The notes: generated from the letters alone by a model not told the origin. DNA of 40,788 nucleotides from Arthrobacter sp. AQ5-06 (GCF_003287955.1 NZ_QMKP01000024.1:1-40788), one strand, 5' to 3'. Shown: positions 25,198-34,246, numbered from the stretch's first letter. Program-made: numbers and translations.

Positions 25198-26562
25198 TTA
25201 CCCCGCCACGAGCTTCCGCGCCGCGGTGGAGTGCTCTGCAATGAGCCCCGCGACGTCCAGCCCCGGAATCTGCCCGTCCACCACACGCCACTCGCCGCCC
25301 ACCATCACCCGGTCCGCGCGGTCGGCACCGCACAGCAACAACGCTGCAATGGGGTCGTGGCTGCCGGAGAAGCGCAGGTCGTCGAGGCGGAAGAGAGCCG
25401 CGTCCGCCTGCAGGCCGGGTGCCAGCTGGCCGATGTCCGTGCGCCCCAGCACGGCCGCCGAGCCCCGCGTCGCCCAGCTGAGGGCGCGCTCCACCGGCAC
25501 GTCCGCTCCGTAGCGCAGCCGCTGCAGGTACAGCGCTTGCCGAGCTTCCAGGATCATGTTGGAGGCATCGTTCGACGCCGATCCGTCCACGCCCAGCCCC
25601 ACCGGCACCCCGGCTGCCTCAAGCTCCAGCACCCTCGCGGTGCCTGACGCGAGCCGCATATTCGACGTCGGGCAGTGCGCGACGGCGGTGCCCGCGGCAC
25701 CCAGCCGGCCGATCTCGTCGTCGTTGAAGTGGATGCCGTGGCCCAGCCAGGTGCGGTTGCCCAGCCAGCCGACGCTCTCCAGATAGTCCACGGTGCGCAA
25801 GCCAAACATCGAGTGGCAGAAGTCTTCCTCGTCGATGGTCTCGGCCAGGTGCGTGTGGAGCCGGACATCCAGCCGTTCGGCCATGGCTGCACTTTCGGCC
25901 ATGATCTCCTTGGTCACCGAGAACGGCGAACACGGGGCCAGAGCAATCTGGATGACGGCGCCGTCGCCGCGCTCGTGGTACTGGGAGATGAGGCGTTCGC
26001 TGTCTGCCAGAATGATCTCCGGCCGCTGCACGGTGGACTGCGGCGGCAGGCCGCCGTCGTCCGTTCCCAACGTCATGGAGCCGCGCGTGAGGGTGGCTCG
26101 CATGCCGAGTTCGCGCACGACGCCGACCTCCACGTCGATCGCGTCCTCGAGTCCCGCGGGGAACAGGTAGTGGTGGTCGGCTGCCGTGGTGCAGCCGGAG
26201 AGCAGCAGCTCGGCCAGGGCCACTTTCACCGCGAGTTCCAGGCTGTCCGGAGTCAGGCGCGCCCAGACCGGGTAGAGGTTCTGCAGCCATGGGAACAGCG
26301 GGGCGTTGGACGCCGGACCCCAGGCGCGCGTGAGGGTCTGGTAGAAGTGGTGGTGCGTGTTGATCAGGCCGGGCAGCAGCACGTGGCTGCCGGCGTCGAA
26401 GGTCGTATCGCAGGGTGCGGACGGCTGCCCGCCGGCCGGCACCAGCTCGGCGATGATGCCGCCGCTGACCACCATGCCGCCACCGGCGTCGAGCCCGTTG
26501 GCGGTGAAAACGGCGAGCGGGTTCTTGATCCAGAGCCTGGACGGGGCGGAGATGTAGGCCAT
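25198..26562 (-). CDS. 8-oxoguanine deaminase-like amidohydrolase
   Basis: The 454-aa protein belongs to the ATZ/TRZ-type mononuclear amidohydrolases: H70/H72 (INTHHHFYQTLTRAWG), LHTHLAET, WLGHGIHF and GVDGSASNDASN carry the metal and catalytic residues. The N-THHHFYQTLTRA and GSASND motifs are characteristic of bacterial 8-oxoguanine deaminases, which convert 8-oxoguanine (or isocytosine) to urate and ammonia; a guanine deaminase activity is the main alternative. AGAGGAACCC precedes the ATG at 26562. It is divergent from guanine deaminase, with a shared operator between. Making urate directly would feed uricase. Confidence 0.85.
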   Translation of the reverse strand: MAYISAPSRLWIKNPLAVFTANGLDAGGGMVVSGGIIAELVPAGGQPSAPCDTTFDAGSHVLLPGLINTHHHFYQTLTRAWGPASNAPLFPWLQNLYPVWARLTPDSLELAVKVALAELLLSGCTTAADHHYLFPAGLEDAIDVEVGVVRELGMRATLTRGSMTLGTDDGGLPPQSTVQRPEIILADSERLISQYHERGDGAVIQIALAPCSPFSVTKEIMAESAAMAERLDVRLHTHLAETIDEEDFCHSMFGLRTVDYLESVGWLGNRTWLGHGIHFNDDEIGRLGAAGTAVAHCPTSNMRLASGTARVLELEAAGVPVGLGVDGSASNDASNMILEARQALYLQRLRYGADVPVERALSWATRGSAAVLGRTDIGQLAPGLQADAALFRLDDLRFSGSHDPIAALLLCGADRADRVMVGGEWRVVDGQIPGLDVAGLIAEHSTAARKLVAG

Positions 26563-26715
26563 GAGGGTTCCTCTTCTGGTCGGCAACGAATGCGTTCCAG
26601 CTCAGTTAGGCCCTGTCTGCTGATCCAGGATGCCGGCCTGCTCATTGGCGGCCGGTGGCAATCAGCGTAGAGGGCGGGGCTCAGGCCCGTCAATGTGACC
26701 CGTCCGAAAAAAGAA

Positions 26716-26730
26716 TTTCACATAACGAAA
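26716..26730. promoter_or_regulatory. Operator between the two deaminase genes
   Basis: TTTCACATAACGAAA fits the shared 15-bp operator and is close to 23561-23575. The position 21 bp to the right (26737-26751) keeps only a left half-site TTCCA. It lies 154 bp from the minus-strand start and 197 bp from the plus-strand start; promoter boxes are not clear on either strand. Confidence 0.55.
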
Positions 26731-26799
26731 TTAAGTTTCCAGAAACTATGGCGCCGCTCACATGTCCGGTGCTAGTCTCAATCTTGCCAAAGGCGGGCA

Positions 26800-26891
26800 C
26801 CCGGACTCCGGGAAGCTATCTACCAGGCGAACCTTCAAAAGCACATGCTGAAGCCTGGTAGCCGTTGCACTGGCACGTCCCCGTCGCGGGG
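26800..26891 (+). promoter_or_regulatory. Structured leader before guanine deaminase
   Basis: Three hairpins follow each other on the plus strand: CCCGG-ACT-CCGGG (26800-26812); CTACCAGGC/GCCTGGTAG (26820-26828 with 26853-26861), with an inner TTCA/TGAA pair and an AGCA-CA-TGCT tip; and CCCCG-TCG-CGGGG (26879-26891). The last ends 35 bases before the guaD ATG. No T-run or known riboswitch motif is recognised. It may be a cis-acting RNA or only stabilise the message. Confidence 0.4.
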
Positions 26892-26926
26892 TTACTGGGC
26901 TTCCTCAGCACTAAGGAAGTCGCAAA

Positions 26927-27421
26927 ATGTGTACAACCATCACGGCCGAACATTTTCTGGCCACATGCATTGACCTGGCAACAGCCAATGTCCTCAACAG
27001 CGGCGGCCCCTTCGGCGCCGTCATTGTCACCGCGGATGGCCTCGCCTTCGAAGGCGTCAACCGGGTCACCGCCACGAACGACCCCACGGCCCACGCCGAG
27101 GTCACCGCCATTCGCAATGCCTGCCGCGAACTCGGCACCTTCGATCTCAGCGGAGCCACCCTCTACACCAGCTGCGAGCCCTGCCCCATGTGCCTGGCCT
27201 CGGCCCTCTGGGCGCGGATCGGCAACGTGGTCTTCGCCGCGGACCGGCACGACGCGGCCTCCGTGGGCTTCGACGACGCCGTCTTCTACGAGTACTTCGA
27301 GAACGAGGACCGGGATGCACTCATGCCGGTCTCCAAGCTGGAACTGGGCGATCCCCAGGCTCCCGCCATCCTGGAACCGTTCAACACCTGGAACACGCTC
27401 GATTCCAGGATTGACTACTAG
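26927..27421 (+). CDS. guaD: Guanine deaminase, cytidine-deaminase fold
   Basis: It deaminates guanine to xanthine. The 164-aa protein has the zinc motif HAEVTAIR (H56, proton shuttle E58) and CEPCPMC (C86, C89), with FGAVIVTADG and a C-terminal FYEYFENEDRDAL/FNTWNTLDSRIDY lid typical of bacillar GuaD. AAGGAAG precedes the ATG. It is followed after 14 bp by the guanine/hypoxanthine permease, forming a two-gene unit that ends at the terminator 29104-29138. Confidence 0.92.
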   Translation: MCTTITAEHFLATCIDLATANVLNSGGPFGAVIVTADGLAFEGVNRVTATNDPTAHAEVTAIRNACRELGTFDLSGATLYTSCEPCPMCLASALWARIGNVVFAADRHDAASVGFDDAVFYEYFENEDRDALMPVSKLELGDPQAPAILEPFNTWNTLDSRIDY

Positions 27422-27435
27422 GGCCGGTGGCTGAC

Positions 27436-28962
27436 ATGACAATCCTGGACCCCGCAGAAATGCGAAAGGCAACTGAAAAGCAGGCTGCGCCCGCAGGCGC
27501 AGGGCAGACAGAGGCACCCCGCCCCCCGGCGTCGAAATCCTTCCTGGATGGTTTCTTCCAGATCACCAAGCGTGGCTCAACGCTGGCCCGCGAATTCCGC
27601 GGCGGCATTGTCACGTTCTTCACGATGGCTTACATCGTGATCCTCAACCCGCTGATCCTGGGCGGCTTCTCGGCCGAGAACGCCCCCACCGACGTCGCTG
27701 GGGGCTGGCTCCCGGCAGCCCAGGTGGGTGCCGTCACCGGACTCACCGCCGGCGTCATGACCATCGTGTTCGGCCTCGTCGCGAACCTGCCGTTCGGGCT
27801 CGCAGCCGGACTGGGCATCAACTCGTTCCTGGCCGTGGCCGTCATCCAGGAAGTCACCTGGCCCGAAGCCATGGGCCTGGTGGTCATCAACGGCATCCTG
27901 ATTGTCCTCTTCGGCGCCACGGGTGCCCGGACAGCGATCTTCAAGGCAGTCCCCAAGGAACTCAAGGCAGCCATCACCGTTGGCATCGGCCTGTTCATCG
28001 CCTTCATCGGCTTTGTGGATTCTGGTTTCGTCCGCCCCACCAAAGGCGGCCCGCCGGTCCAGCTCGGCAATGACGGCTCCATCACCTCCATCCCCACACT
28101 CGTTTTCATCGTCGGGCTGCTGGTCATGGGAATCCTCGTGGCACGCAAGATCCAGGGCGGCCTCCTGATCGGAATCGTCGCCAGCACAGCCCTCGCCGCC
28201 GTCGTCGAGGCCGTCCTGCACATCGGACCCGGCAGCGCCGACAACCCCGGCGGCTGGCACCTCAACACACCGGTGTTGTCCGGCCAGCTGGTGTCCGCCC
28301 CGGACTTCAGCCTCGTGGGACAGTTCGATCTCTTCGGCTCCTTCTCAAGGATCGGCGGCCTTGCAGCCATCATGCTGGTCTTTACCCTGGTGTTCACCAA
28401 CTTCTTTGACGCCATGGGCACCATGACCGGGCTCGCCAAGAGCGCCGGCGTGGCGCACAAGGACGGCACGTTCCCCAGGCTGAAGTCCGCCTTCATCGTC
28501 GAAGGCCTCGGCGCAGTGGCCGGTGGCGCGACGTCCGGCTCGTCTAACACCGTGTACATCGATTCCGCGGCCGGCATTGGCGAAGGCGCCCGCACCGGGC
28601 TGGCCTCCGTGGTGACTGGCCTGTTATTCCTGGGGTCGATGTTCTTCACGCCGCTGACCTCCGTGGTCCCGCTCGAGGTGGCAGCCTCCGCCCTGGTGGT
28701 GGTGGGCGCCATGATGATGACACAGATCCGCGAGATCAAGTTCAGTAAGTTCTCGATCGCACTGCCGGCCTTCCTGACCATCGTCACCATGCCGCTGACC
28801 TACTCGATCGCCAACGGCATCGGCGTCGGATTCATCTCCTTCGCGATCATCAGCGCCGCGTCCGGCAGGGGCAAGAAGGTCCATCCGCTCATGTGGGTGG
28901 TCACCGCGGGCTTCATCATCTACTTCGCCCGGGGACCCATCAACGCCCTGATGGGCGTGTAG
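27436..28962 (+). CDS. AzgA-type NCS2 guanine/hypoxanthine permease
   Basis: The protein (508 aa from ATG 27436; a GTG at 27427 would add three residues) has 12-14 membrane segments. TLAREFRGGIVTFFTMAYIVILNPLIL, GLAAGLGINSFLAVAV and TNFFDAMGTMTGLAKSAG are hallmarks of the AzgA/PbuG/GhxP branch, which imports guanine, hypoxanthine or adenine with protons. A 35-residue hydrophilic head precedes the first helix. GGTGG lies six bases before the ATG. It is cotranscribed with guaD, supporting guanine as substrate. Confidence 0.93.
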   Translation: MTILDPAEMRKATEKQAAPAGAGQTEAPRPPASKSFLDGFFQITKRGSTLAREFRGGIVTFFTMAYIVILNPLILGGFSAENAPTDVAGGWLPAAQVGAVTGLTAGVMTIVFGLVANLPFGLAAGLGINSFLAVAVIQEVTWPEAMGLVVINGILIVLFGATGARTAIFKAVPKELKAAITVGIGLFIAFIGFVDSGFVRPTKGGPPVQLGNDGSITSIPTLVFIVGLLVMGILVARKIQGGLLIGIVASTALAAVVEAVLHIGPGSADNPGGWHLNTPVLSGQLVSAPDFSLVGQFDLFGSFSRIGGLAAIMLVFTLVFTNFFDAMGTMTGLAKSAGVAHKDGTFPRLKSAFIVEGLGAVAGGATSGSSNTVYIDSAAGIGEGARTGLASVVTGLLFLGSMFFTPLTSVVPLEVAASALVVVGAMMMTQIREIKFSKFSIALPAFLTIVTMPLTYSIANGIGVGFISFAIISAASGRGKKVHPLMWVVTAGFIIYFARGPINALMGV

Positions 28963-29103
28963 GCCCCCGGCGTAACCGCCCATGCGGGCGGCTCAAACGG
29001 CGGTCCATCCGCACCCACCGCATTGAGTAGGCGTCCGCCGCCGTGGTCCGCAGCACCGGAACCCACGACGGCGGGCGGCGGTGGAGTGCGGCTGCTCCGT
29101 CAC

Positions 29104-29138
29104 GGACCGGGGCGGGATTAGAGGCCCCGCCCCGGTCC
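29104..29138 (+). terminator. Strong terminator after the guaD-permease unit
   Basis: GGACCGGGGCGGG (29104-29116) pairs perfectly with CCCGCCCCGGTCC (29126-29138), followed by TCTT. The 297-bp gap from 28963 otherwise holds a degenerate ACGACGGCGGG motif (29065) and no gene. Confidence 0.8.
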
Positions 29139-29188
29139 TCTTAAACAACTCCCTTCACTCTCCCTCTACACCAGCAAGGAATGAGATC

Positions 29189-29272
29189 ATGAGGCATGAC
29201 CTCGCACTGCTCCGGATAAGCTTCCCGTCCGGGACCTCAGTGGTAAAGGACGTGTTGCCATGCTGGACCTAA
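29189..29272 (+). CDS. Possible 27-aa upstream reading frame overlapping xdhC
   Basis: An ATG with AAGGAATGAG in front opens 27 codons (starting MRHDLALLRIS) that end in TAA at 29270-29272, 13 bases inside xdhC. Ribosomes finishing it would be placed at the xdhC start. It could be a leader peptide for translational coupling, or chance. Confidence 0.3.
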   Translation: MRHDLALLRISFPSGTSVVKDVLPCWT

Positions 29273-30489
29273 TACCTTCACTGGGAAGCTGGCGGCCCGC
29301 GGTCTCCGGCCAGCGCTGCGCCGTCGCCACCATCGTTGCCGCGGGCGGCTCCGTGCCCCGGCCGCTCGGCACCTCCATGGTGGTCTCCGAGCACGGGGAC
29401 GTCCTCGGCAGCCTCTCCGGAGGATGCGTGGAAGGCGCCGTGGTGGACGCCGCCCTTGCGGCAATGCGCGACGGCGGCAGCCGCCTTGAGTTGTTCGGCT
29501 ACAGTGCCGAGGACGCGTTCGCCGTCGGGCTGAGCTGTGGAGGGGAGCTGGAAGTCCACATCCAGCCGCTCGGATACTCGTTGGAGGCCATGGACGTCGC
29601 CATGCTGAACAGCCTGGCGGGCCATCATTCCACCGCGGCCGTGGCATTGATCCGCAGGCTCGACGCCGGCGGGGGAGTCGTCGTCGTGCAGGATCCTGTG
29701 CGGTTCCGCGCCATGGAGTCCCCGGAACTTGCCCGGCTGGTGGGTGACCATCCCGCTACTGTCTACGCGGCAGCCGCCCAGCTCGAGCCACTGCTCCAAG
29801 GCGGCCGCACCGGGTTGGTCCGCTTGGCACCACCCGATGGCTGCTCCTACAGCACGGACCAGACCCGCCCCGAACCCATCGCCCTTTTCGTGGAAAGCCG
29901 GCTCCCCGCCGCACGCATGCTCATTTTCGGGGCCAACGACTTCGGCGCCGCGCTGCTCCCGGCCGGCAAACTCCTCGGCTATGACGTCACGCTCTGCGAT
30001 GCCCGCCCCGCGTTCTCCCGGCAAAGCCGCTTCCTCGCCGCCGACCACGTGGTCACTGACTGGCCGCACCGCTACCTTGCCGCAGAAGCAGCCGCGGGAC
30101 GGGTGGACGGCCGCACCGTGGTGTGCGTGCTGACCCACGACCCCAAATTCGACATCCCGCTGCTGGAAACCGCTCTCCGCCTGCGGCTGGCCTACGTGGG
30201 CGCCATGGGCTCGCGCCGCAGCCACCGCCAGCGCATCGACGCGCTGCTCGCGGACGGCACCCCGGCGGAAGCGCTGGAACGGCTGCATTCGCCTATCGGC
30301 CTCGACCTTGGCGCCGTCACGCCCGCCGAGGTCGCGGTGTCCATCACGGCCGAGATCATCGCCGCCCGTGGCCGGGCCGGACACAGCCAGGCCTCGCTGG
30401 CGCCGCTCAAGGATGGCTCCGGCCCCATCCACCCCACATCAGAACCACGCTCTGCGCACGAACCCCGCCAGGAGGACCCATGGACATGA
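29260..30489 (+). CDS. xdhC: XdhC-family molybdenum cofactor insertion factor
   Basis: The 409-aa protein loads and sulfurates the molybdenum cofactor of xanthine dehydrogenase. The N-terminal XdhC/CoxI domain (about 12-80) has VATIVAAGGSVPRPLGTSM and LSGGCVEGAV; the C-terminal Rossmann domain (about 218-375) has ARMLIFGANDFGAALLPAGKLLGYDV, CVLTHDPKFDIPLL and YVGAMGSRRSHRQR. AAAGGA lies before the ATG. It overlaps the FAD subunit gene by 10 bp. The C-terminal 30 residues are a loose tail. Confidence 0.93.
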   Translation: MLDLIPSLGSWRPAVSGQRCAVATIVAAGGSVPRPLGTSMVVSEHGDVLGSLSGGCVEGAVVDAALAAMRDGGSRLELFGYSAEDAFAVGLSCGGELEVHIQPLGYSLEAMDVAMLNSLAGHHSTAAVALIRRLDAGGGVVVVQDPVRFRAMESPELARLVGDHPATVYAAAAQLEPLLQGGRTGLVRLAPPDGCSYSTDQTRPEPIALFVESRLPAARMLIFGANDFGAALLPAGKLLGYDVTLCDARPAFSRQSRFLAADHVVTDWPHRYLAAEAAAGRVDGRTVVCVLTHDPKFDIPLLETALRLRLAYVGAMGSRRSHRQRIDALLADGTPAEALERLHSPIGLDLGAVTPAEVAVSITAEIIAARGRAGHSQASLAPLKDGSGPIHPTSEPRSAHEPRQEDPWT

Positions 30490-31391
30490 ACACCATCGAG
30501 GCCGTCGTCCCCACCACGGACCCCGCCGAATGGCGCGACGGCGATGCCTGGCTGGCGGGCGGCACGGTCCTGTTCTCCTACGGGAGTACTGTTCTGAAGC
30601 GGCTGCTGGATTTGGGCGAAGCCGGCTGGCCGGCCGTGACCGTGGACGACGCCGGGATTGAACTGGCCGCCACGTGCACCGTCGCGGAGCTCTACGCCCT
30701 GCCGGCTTCCGAGGCAGTTGCCGGCAGGAAGTGGCCGGGACTGGACTTGTTCCGTCCGTGCTGCGACTCCTTCGTGGCCTCGTTCAAGGTCTGGAACATG
30801 TCTACCGTGGGCGGCAACCTGTGCACCTCGCTCCCGGCCGGTCCCATGATTTCGCTCTGCGCAGGGCTGGACGCCACCGCCACCATCCTCGCCCCCGGCG
30901 GCAGCAGCCGCACCGTTCCTGTGGCCGCATTCGTCACCGGGGACGGGCAAAACGGCCTGGCACCCGGCGAGCTCCTGCGCAGCATCCACCTGCCGGCGTC
31001 GTCGCTGTCGTCAAAGGTGGCCTTCCGCCGGCTCTCGCTCAGCAACCTCGGCCGCTCCGGGGTGCTCTTGATCGGACGGCGCGACGCCGACGGCGGCCTG
31101 GTCATCACCGTCACCGCCGCCACCAAACGCCCCGTGCAGCTACGGTTCGCCGCCGCCGTGATGCCGGGCCCCGCGGCCCTGGCGGCCGCCGTCGGGAGGG
31201 CCATCCCGGCGGAGCTGTACCACAACGACATCCACGGGCTGCCCGAATGGCGCCGGGACATGACCCTCCGGCTCGCGGAGGAGATCCGTGCGGAACTGCT
31301 TGAAGAACGGCTCACCGTGTCGGGCGATTTCTGGACCGGACCGTCCGGCCCGCCGCACGCCACATCGCCGCAGCCGAGCGCGCAACCCTGA
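30480..31391 (+). CDS. Xanthine dehydrogenase FAD-binding subunit
   Basis: The 303-aa protein is the flavin subunit that passes electrons from the FeS clusters to NAD+. It has the CO-dehydrogenase flavoprotein fold: WLAGGTVLFSYG (about 17-28) and FKVWNMSTVGGNLCTSLPAGPM (about 103-124) bind FAD, and SKVAFRRLSLSNLGRSGVLL belongs to the C-terminal domain. AGGAGG lies six bases before the ATG at 30480. The last 20 residues are a proline-rich tail. It lies 41 bp before the catalytic gene. Confidence 0.9.
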   Translation: MDMNTIEAVVPTTDPAEWRDGDAWLAGGTVLFSYGSTVLKRLLDLGEAGWPAVTVDDAGIELAATCTVAELYALPASEAVAGRKWPGLDLFRPCCDSFVASFKVWNMSTVGGNLCTSLPAGPMISLCAGLDATATILAPGGSSRTVPVAAFVTGDGQNGLAPGELLRSIHLPASSLSSKVAFRRLSLSNLGRSGVLLIGRRDADGGLVITVTAATKRPVQLRFAAAVMPGPAALAAAVGRAIPAELYHNDIHGLPEWRRDMTLRLAEEIRAELLEERLTVSGDFWTGPSGPPHATSPQPSAQP

Positions 31392-31432
31392 CCCGCATCA
31401 ACCCCGAAACCGCAGCAGAAGGAGGCCTGAGC

Positions 31433-34246
31433 ATGGCAATCGAAATCAACGGCACCGCCACCCCGGCCACACCCCGCCCCGGCCAGTGCCTGCGCACTTT
31501 CCTGCGCGAACAGGGCAATTTCGGGGTCAAGAAGGGCTGCGACGGCGGCGACTGCGGTGCCTGCACCGTCCACGTGGACGGCACCCCCGTGCACAGTTGC
31601 ATCTACCCCGCCGTCCGTGCGGAGGGCAAGGCAGTCACCACCATCGAAGGGCTCGCCCAGGGCGGTGCGCTGCACCCCGTGCAGGAGCAGTTCCTGGCCG
31701 AACAGGGCTTCCAGTGCGGCTTCTGCACGGCCGGCATGATGATGACCGCAGCCACCTTCGACGACGAACAGAAAGCCAATCTGCCCCGCAGCCTCAAGGG
31801 CAACCTCTGCCGCTGCACCGGCTACCGTTCCATCGCGGACGCAGTGTGCGGGACCCGCGACAAGCACAATCACGACGCCGGCGCGGCGGCTGGCGCGGCG
31901 GCTGGCGCGGCCGGCGCCACCGCATCCCGGGCCGGGCAGCTCGGTGACAACGTGCCCGCCCCGGCGGGCACCGCCGTCGTTACCGGCACCGCCCGCTACA
32001 CCCTTGACGTCCCGGCGGAAGAGCTCCAGGGCCTGCTGCACCTGAAACTGCTCCGCTCACCCCACGCCCACGCGCGGATCGTCGCCATCGACAAGAACGC
32101 CGCACTCCAGGTGCCCGGCGTCGTGGCGGTCTTCACGCACGAGGACGCCCCGGCGCAGTTCTTCTCCACCGCCCAGCACGAGTTGTACACGGACGACCCA
32201 GACGACACCCGCGTGCTCGATGACGTGGTGCGGTTCATCGGCCAGCGGGTCGCCGCCGTCGTGGCCGAATCCGTAGGCGCCGCTGAGGCCGGAACCCGTG
32301 CCCTGCAGGTGGAATACGAGCTGCTGGACACCGTCTTCAGCCCGCAGGACGCCATGCTTCCCAGCGCCCCGGCATTGCACGGGGACAAGGACGCCGTAAA
32401 GGCCAGGATCTCGCGCCCGCGGCAGAACGTGGTGGTCGAGCTGCACTCGGAACTGGGCAGCGTGGCGGACGGCTTCGCCGCTGCCAACTTCATCCACGAA
32501 CACACCTACAGGACCCAGCGGGTGCAGCACGTTGCCATGGAAACGCACTCCTCCATTGCCTGGCTCGACGAGGAGGACCGTCTCGTGGTCCGCTCCTCCA
32601 GCCAAGTTCCGTTCCTGGTCCGACGCACCCTGGGCCGCGTCTTCGACCTCCACGAGGACCGCATCCGCGTGGTCGCCGGACGCGTGGGCGGCGGCTTCGG
32701 TGGCAAGCAGGAAATGCTCACCGAGGACCTCGTTGCCCTCGCCGCGATGGCGCTGCGCCGGCCCGTGCAGCTGGAGTTCACCCGCACGGAACAGTTCACG
32801 GCCGCCACCACCCGGCACCCCTTCACCATCAAGCTCAAGGCAGGCGCCAGCAAGGACGGACTCCTCACCGCGCTGCAGCTGGACGTGGTCACCAACACCG
32901 GCGCTTACGGCAACCACGCCTCAGGCGTTATGTTCCACGGCTGCGGCGAATCGCTGGCCGTGTACAAGTGCGACAACAAGAAAGTGGACGCACACGCCGT
33001 CTACACCAATACCGTGCCCGCCGGGGCCTTCCGTGGCTACGGGCTGAGCCAGACGATCTTCGCGATCGAGTCGGCCATCGATGAGCTGGCTGTTGGCATC
33101 GGTATGGATCCCCTGGAATTCCGGCTCAGGAACATGGTGCGCGAGGGTGACGACATGCTCTCCACCACGCCCGAACCGGAGGAAGACGTCCACTACGGCA
33201 GCTACGGCCTGGACCAGTGCATCTCTTTGGTGCGTGATGCCCTGGACCGCGGCAAGCAGCGCTACCGCGACGCCGGCCTCGATGACCTCGGGCCGGACTG
33301 GGCCACCGGCGAAGGTTCCGCGCTGTCCATGATCGACACCGTCCCGCCCCGCGGCCACTTCGCCCACAGCCGCGTAAGCCTGCTCCCGGACGGCACGTTC
33401 GGGGCCGACGTCGGGACCGCCGAATTCGGCAACGGCACCACCACGGTGCACGCCCAGCTGGCAGCGACGGCCCTGTCCACGACGGCCGGCAAGGTGGCCG
33501 TCCGGCAGTCCGACACGGATCTGGTGGAGCACGATACCGGCGCGTTCGGTTCGGCCGGAACGGTGGTGGCCGGCAAGGCGACTCTCCTCGCGGCGACCGA
33601 GCTCGCCTCCCGGATCCGCACCGTCGCGGCGGCCCTGACCGGCGTCGCGGAATCCGGGTGCGTGCTCGACGACGGCGGCGTGGACTGTGCAGGGCGGAGG
33701 GTTCCGCTCACGGACATCCACGACGCCGCGCGGCACCAAGGCGTGCAGCTCGCCGCCGAGGGCAACTGGGACGGGACCCCGCGATCGGTGGCGTTCAATG
33801 TCCACGGCTTCCGGGTGGCGGTCAACACCGGCACGGGAGAGCTGCGGATCCTGCAGAGTGTGCAGGCCGCCGATGCCGGCGTTGTGGTTAATCCGCGGCA
33901 GTGCCGCGGCCAGATCGAGGGCGGCATCGCGCAGGCGCTCGGCGCGGCACTGTATGAGGAATTGTGCGTGGACGACGCCGGCCGGGTCACCACGGACATC
34001 CTGCGGCAGTACCACATCCCGTCCTTCGCGGACGTGCCCCGCAGCGAGGTCTACTTCGCCTCCACCAACGACCAGGTTGGCCCGCTCGGCGCGAAATCCA
34101 TGAGCGAAAGCCCGTTCAACCCCGTGGCTCCGGCCCTGGCCAACGCGATCCGGAACGCCACGGGGGTCAGGTTCGGCGAGCTGCCGATCGGACGGGACAA
34201 AATCTACGTTGGCCTGAAGGAGGCAGGGCTGGTCCCCCTCCGCTGA
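31433..34246 (+). CDS. Xanthine dehydrogenase, fused FeS and molybdopterin subunit
   Basis: The 937-aa protein oxidises hypoxanthine/xanthine to urate. Residues 1-145 are the 2Fe-2S part: C36, C41, C44, C56 (plant-ferredoxin type) and C95, C98, C126, C128 (QCGFCTAG and NLCRCTGY). A glycine-alanine linker (about 150-165), coded by imperfect 12-bp repeats at 31881-31920, joins it to the molybdenum domain with RVGGGFGGK (417-425), AGAFRGYGLSQT and the catalytic-type E892 in SMSESPFNP. The usual three-gene form has these as separate subunits. A related substrate such as another purine cannot be excluded. GAAGGAGG precedes the start. Confidence 0.92.
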   Translation: MAIEINGTATPATPRPGQCLRTFLREQGNFGVKKGCDGGDCGACTVHVDGTPVHSCIYPAVRAEGKAVTTIEGLAQGGALHPVQEQFLAEQGFQCGFCTAGMMMTAATFDDEQKANLPRSLKGNLCRCTGYRSIADAVCGTRDKHNHDAGAAAGAAAGAAGATASRAGQLGDNVPAPAGTAVVTGTARYTLDVPAEELQGLLHLKLLRSPHAHARIVAIDKNAALQVPGVVAVFTHEDAPAQFFSTAQHELYTDDPDDTRVLDDVVRFIGQRVAAVVAESVGAAEAGTRALQVEYELLDTVFSPQDAMLPSAPALHGDKDAVKARISRPRQNVVVELHSELGSVADGFAAANFIHEHTYRTQRVQHVAMETHSSIAWLDEEDRLVVRSSSQVPFLVRRTLGRVFDLHEDRIRVVAGRVGGGFGGKQEMLTEDLVALAAMALRRPVQLEFTRTEQFTAATTRHPFTIKLKAGASKDGLLTALQLDVVTNTGAYGNHASGVMFHGCGESLAVYKCDNKKVDAHAVYTNTVPAGAFRGYGLSQTIFAIESAIDELAVGIGMDPLEFRLRNMVREGDDMLSTTPEPEEDVHYGSYGLDQCISLVRDALDRGKQRYRDAGLDDLGPDWATGEGSALSMIDTVPPRGHFAHSRVSLLPDGTFGADVGTAEFGNGTTTVHAQLAATALSTTAGKVAVRQSDTDLVEHDTGAFGSAGTVVAGKATLLAATELASRIRTVAAALTGVAESGCVLDDGGVDCAGRRVPLTDIHDAARHQGVQLAAEGNWDGTPRSVAFNVHGFRVAVNTGTGELRILQSVQAADAGVVVNPRQCRGQIEGGIAQALGAALYEELCVDDAGRVTTDILRQYHIPSFADVPRSEVYFASTNDQVGPLGAKSMSESPFNPVAPALANAIRNATGVRFGELPIGRDKIYVGLKEAGLVPLR

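Noticed and set aside
26737..26751. Second operator beside 26716
   Set aside because: Only the left half TTCCA is kept at the 21-bp position; too degenerate to call a site.
26773..26778. TAGTCT as the guaD minus-10
   Set aside because: No minus-35 lies 16-19 bp upstream, so I did not call a promoter.
29081..29272. 63-codon frame before xdhC as a gene
   Set aside because: Its first part runs through the terminator 29104-29138 and has no ribosome binding site; only the inner 27-codon frame is kept as a possibility.
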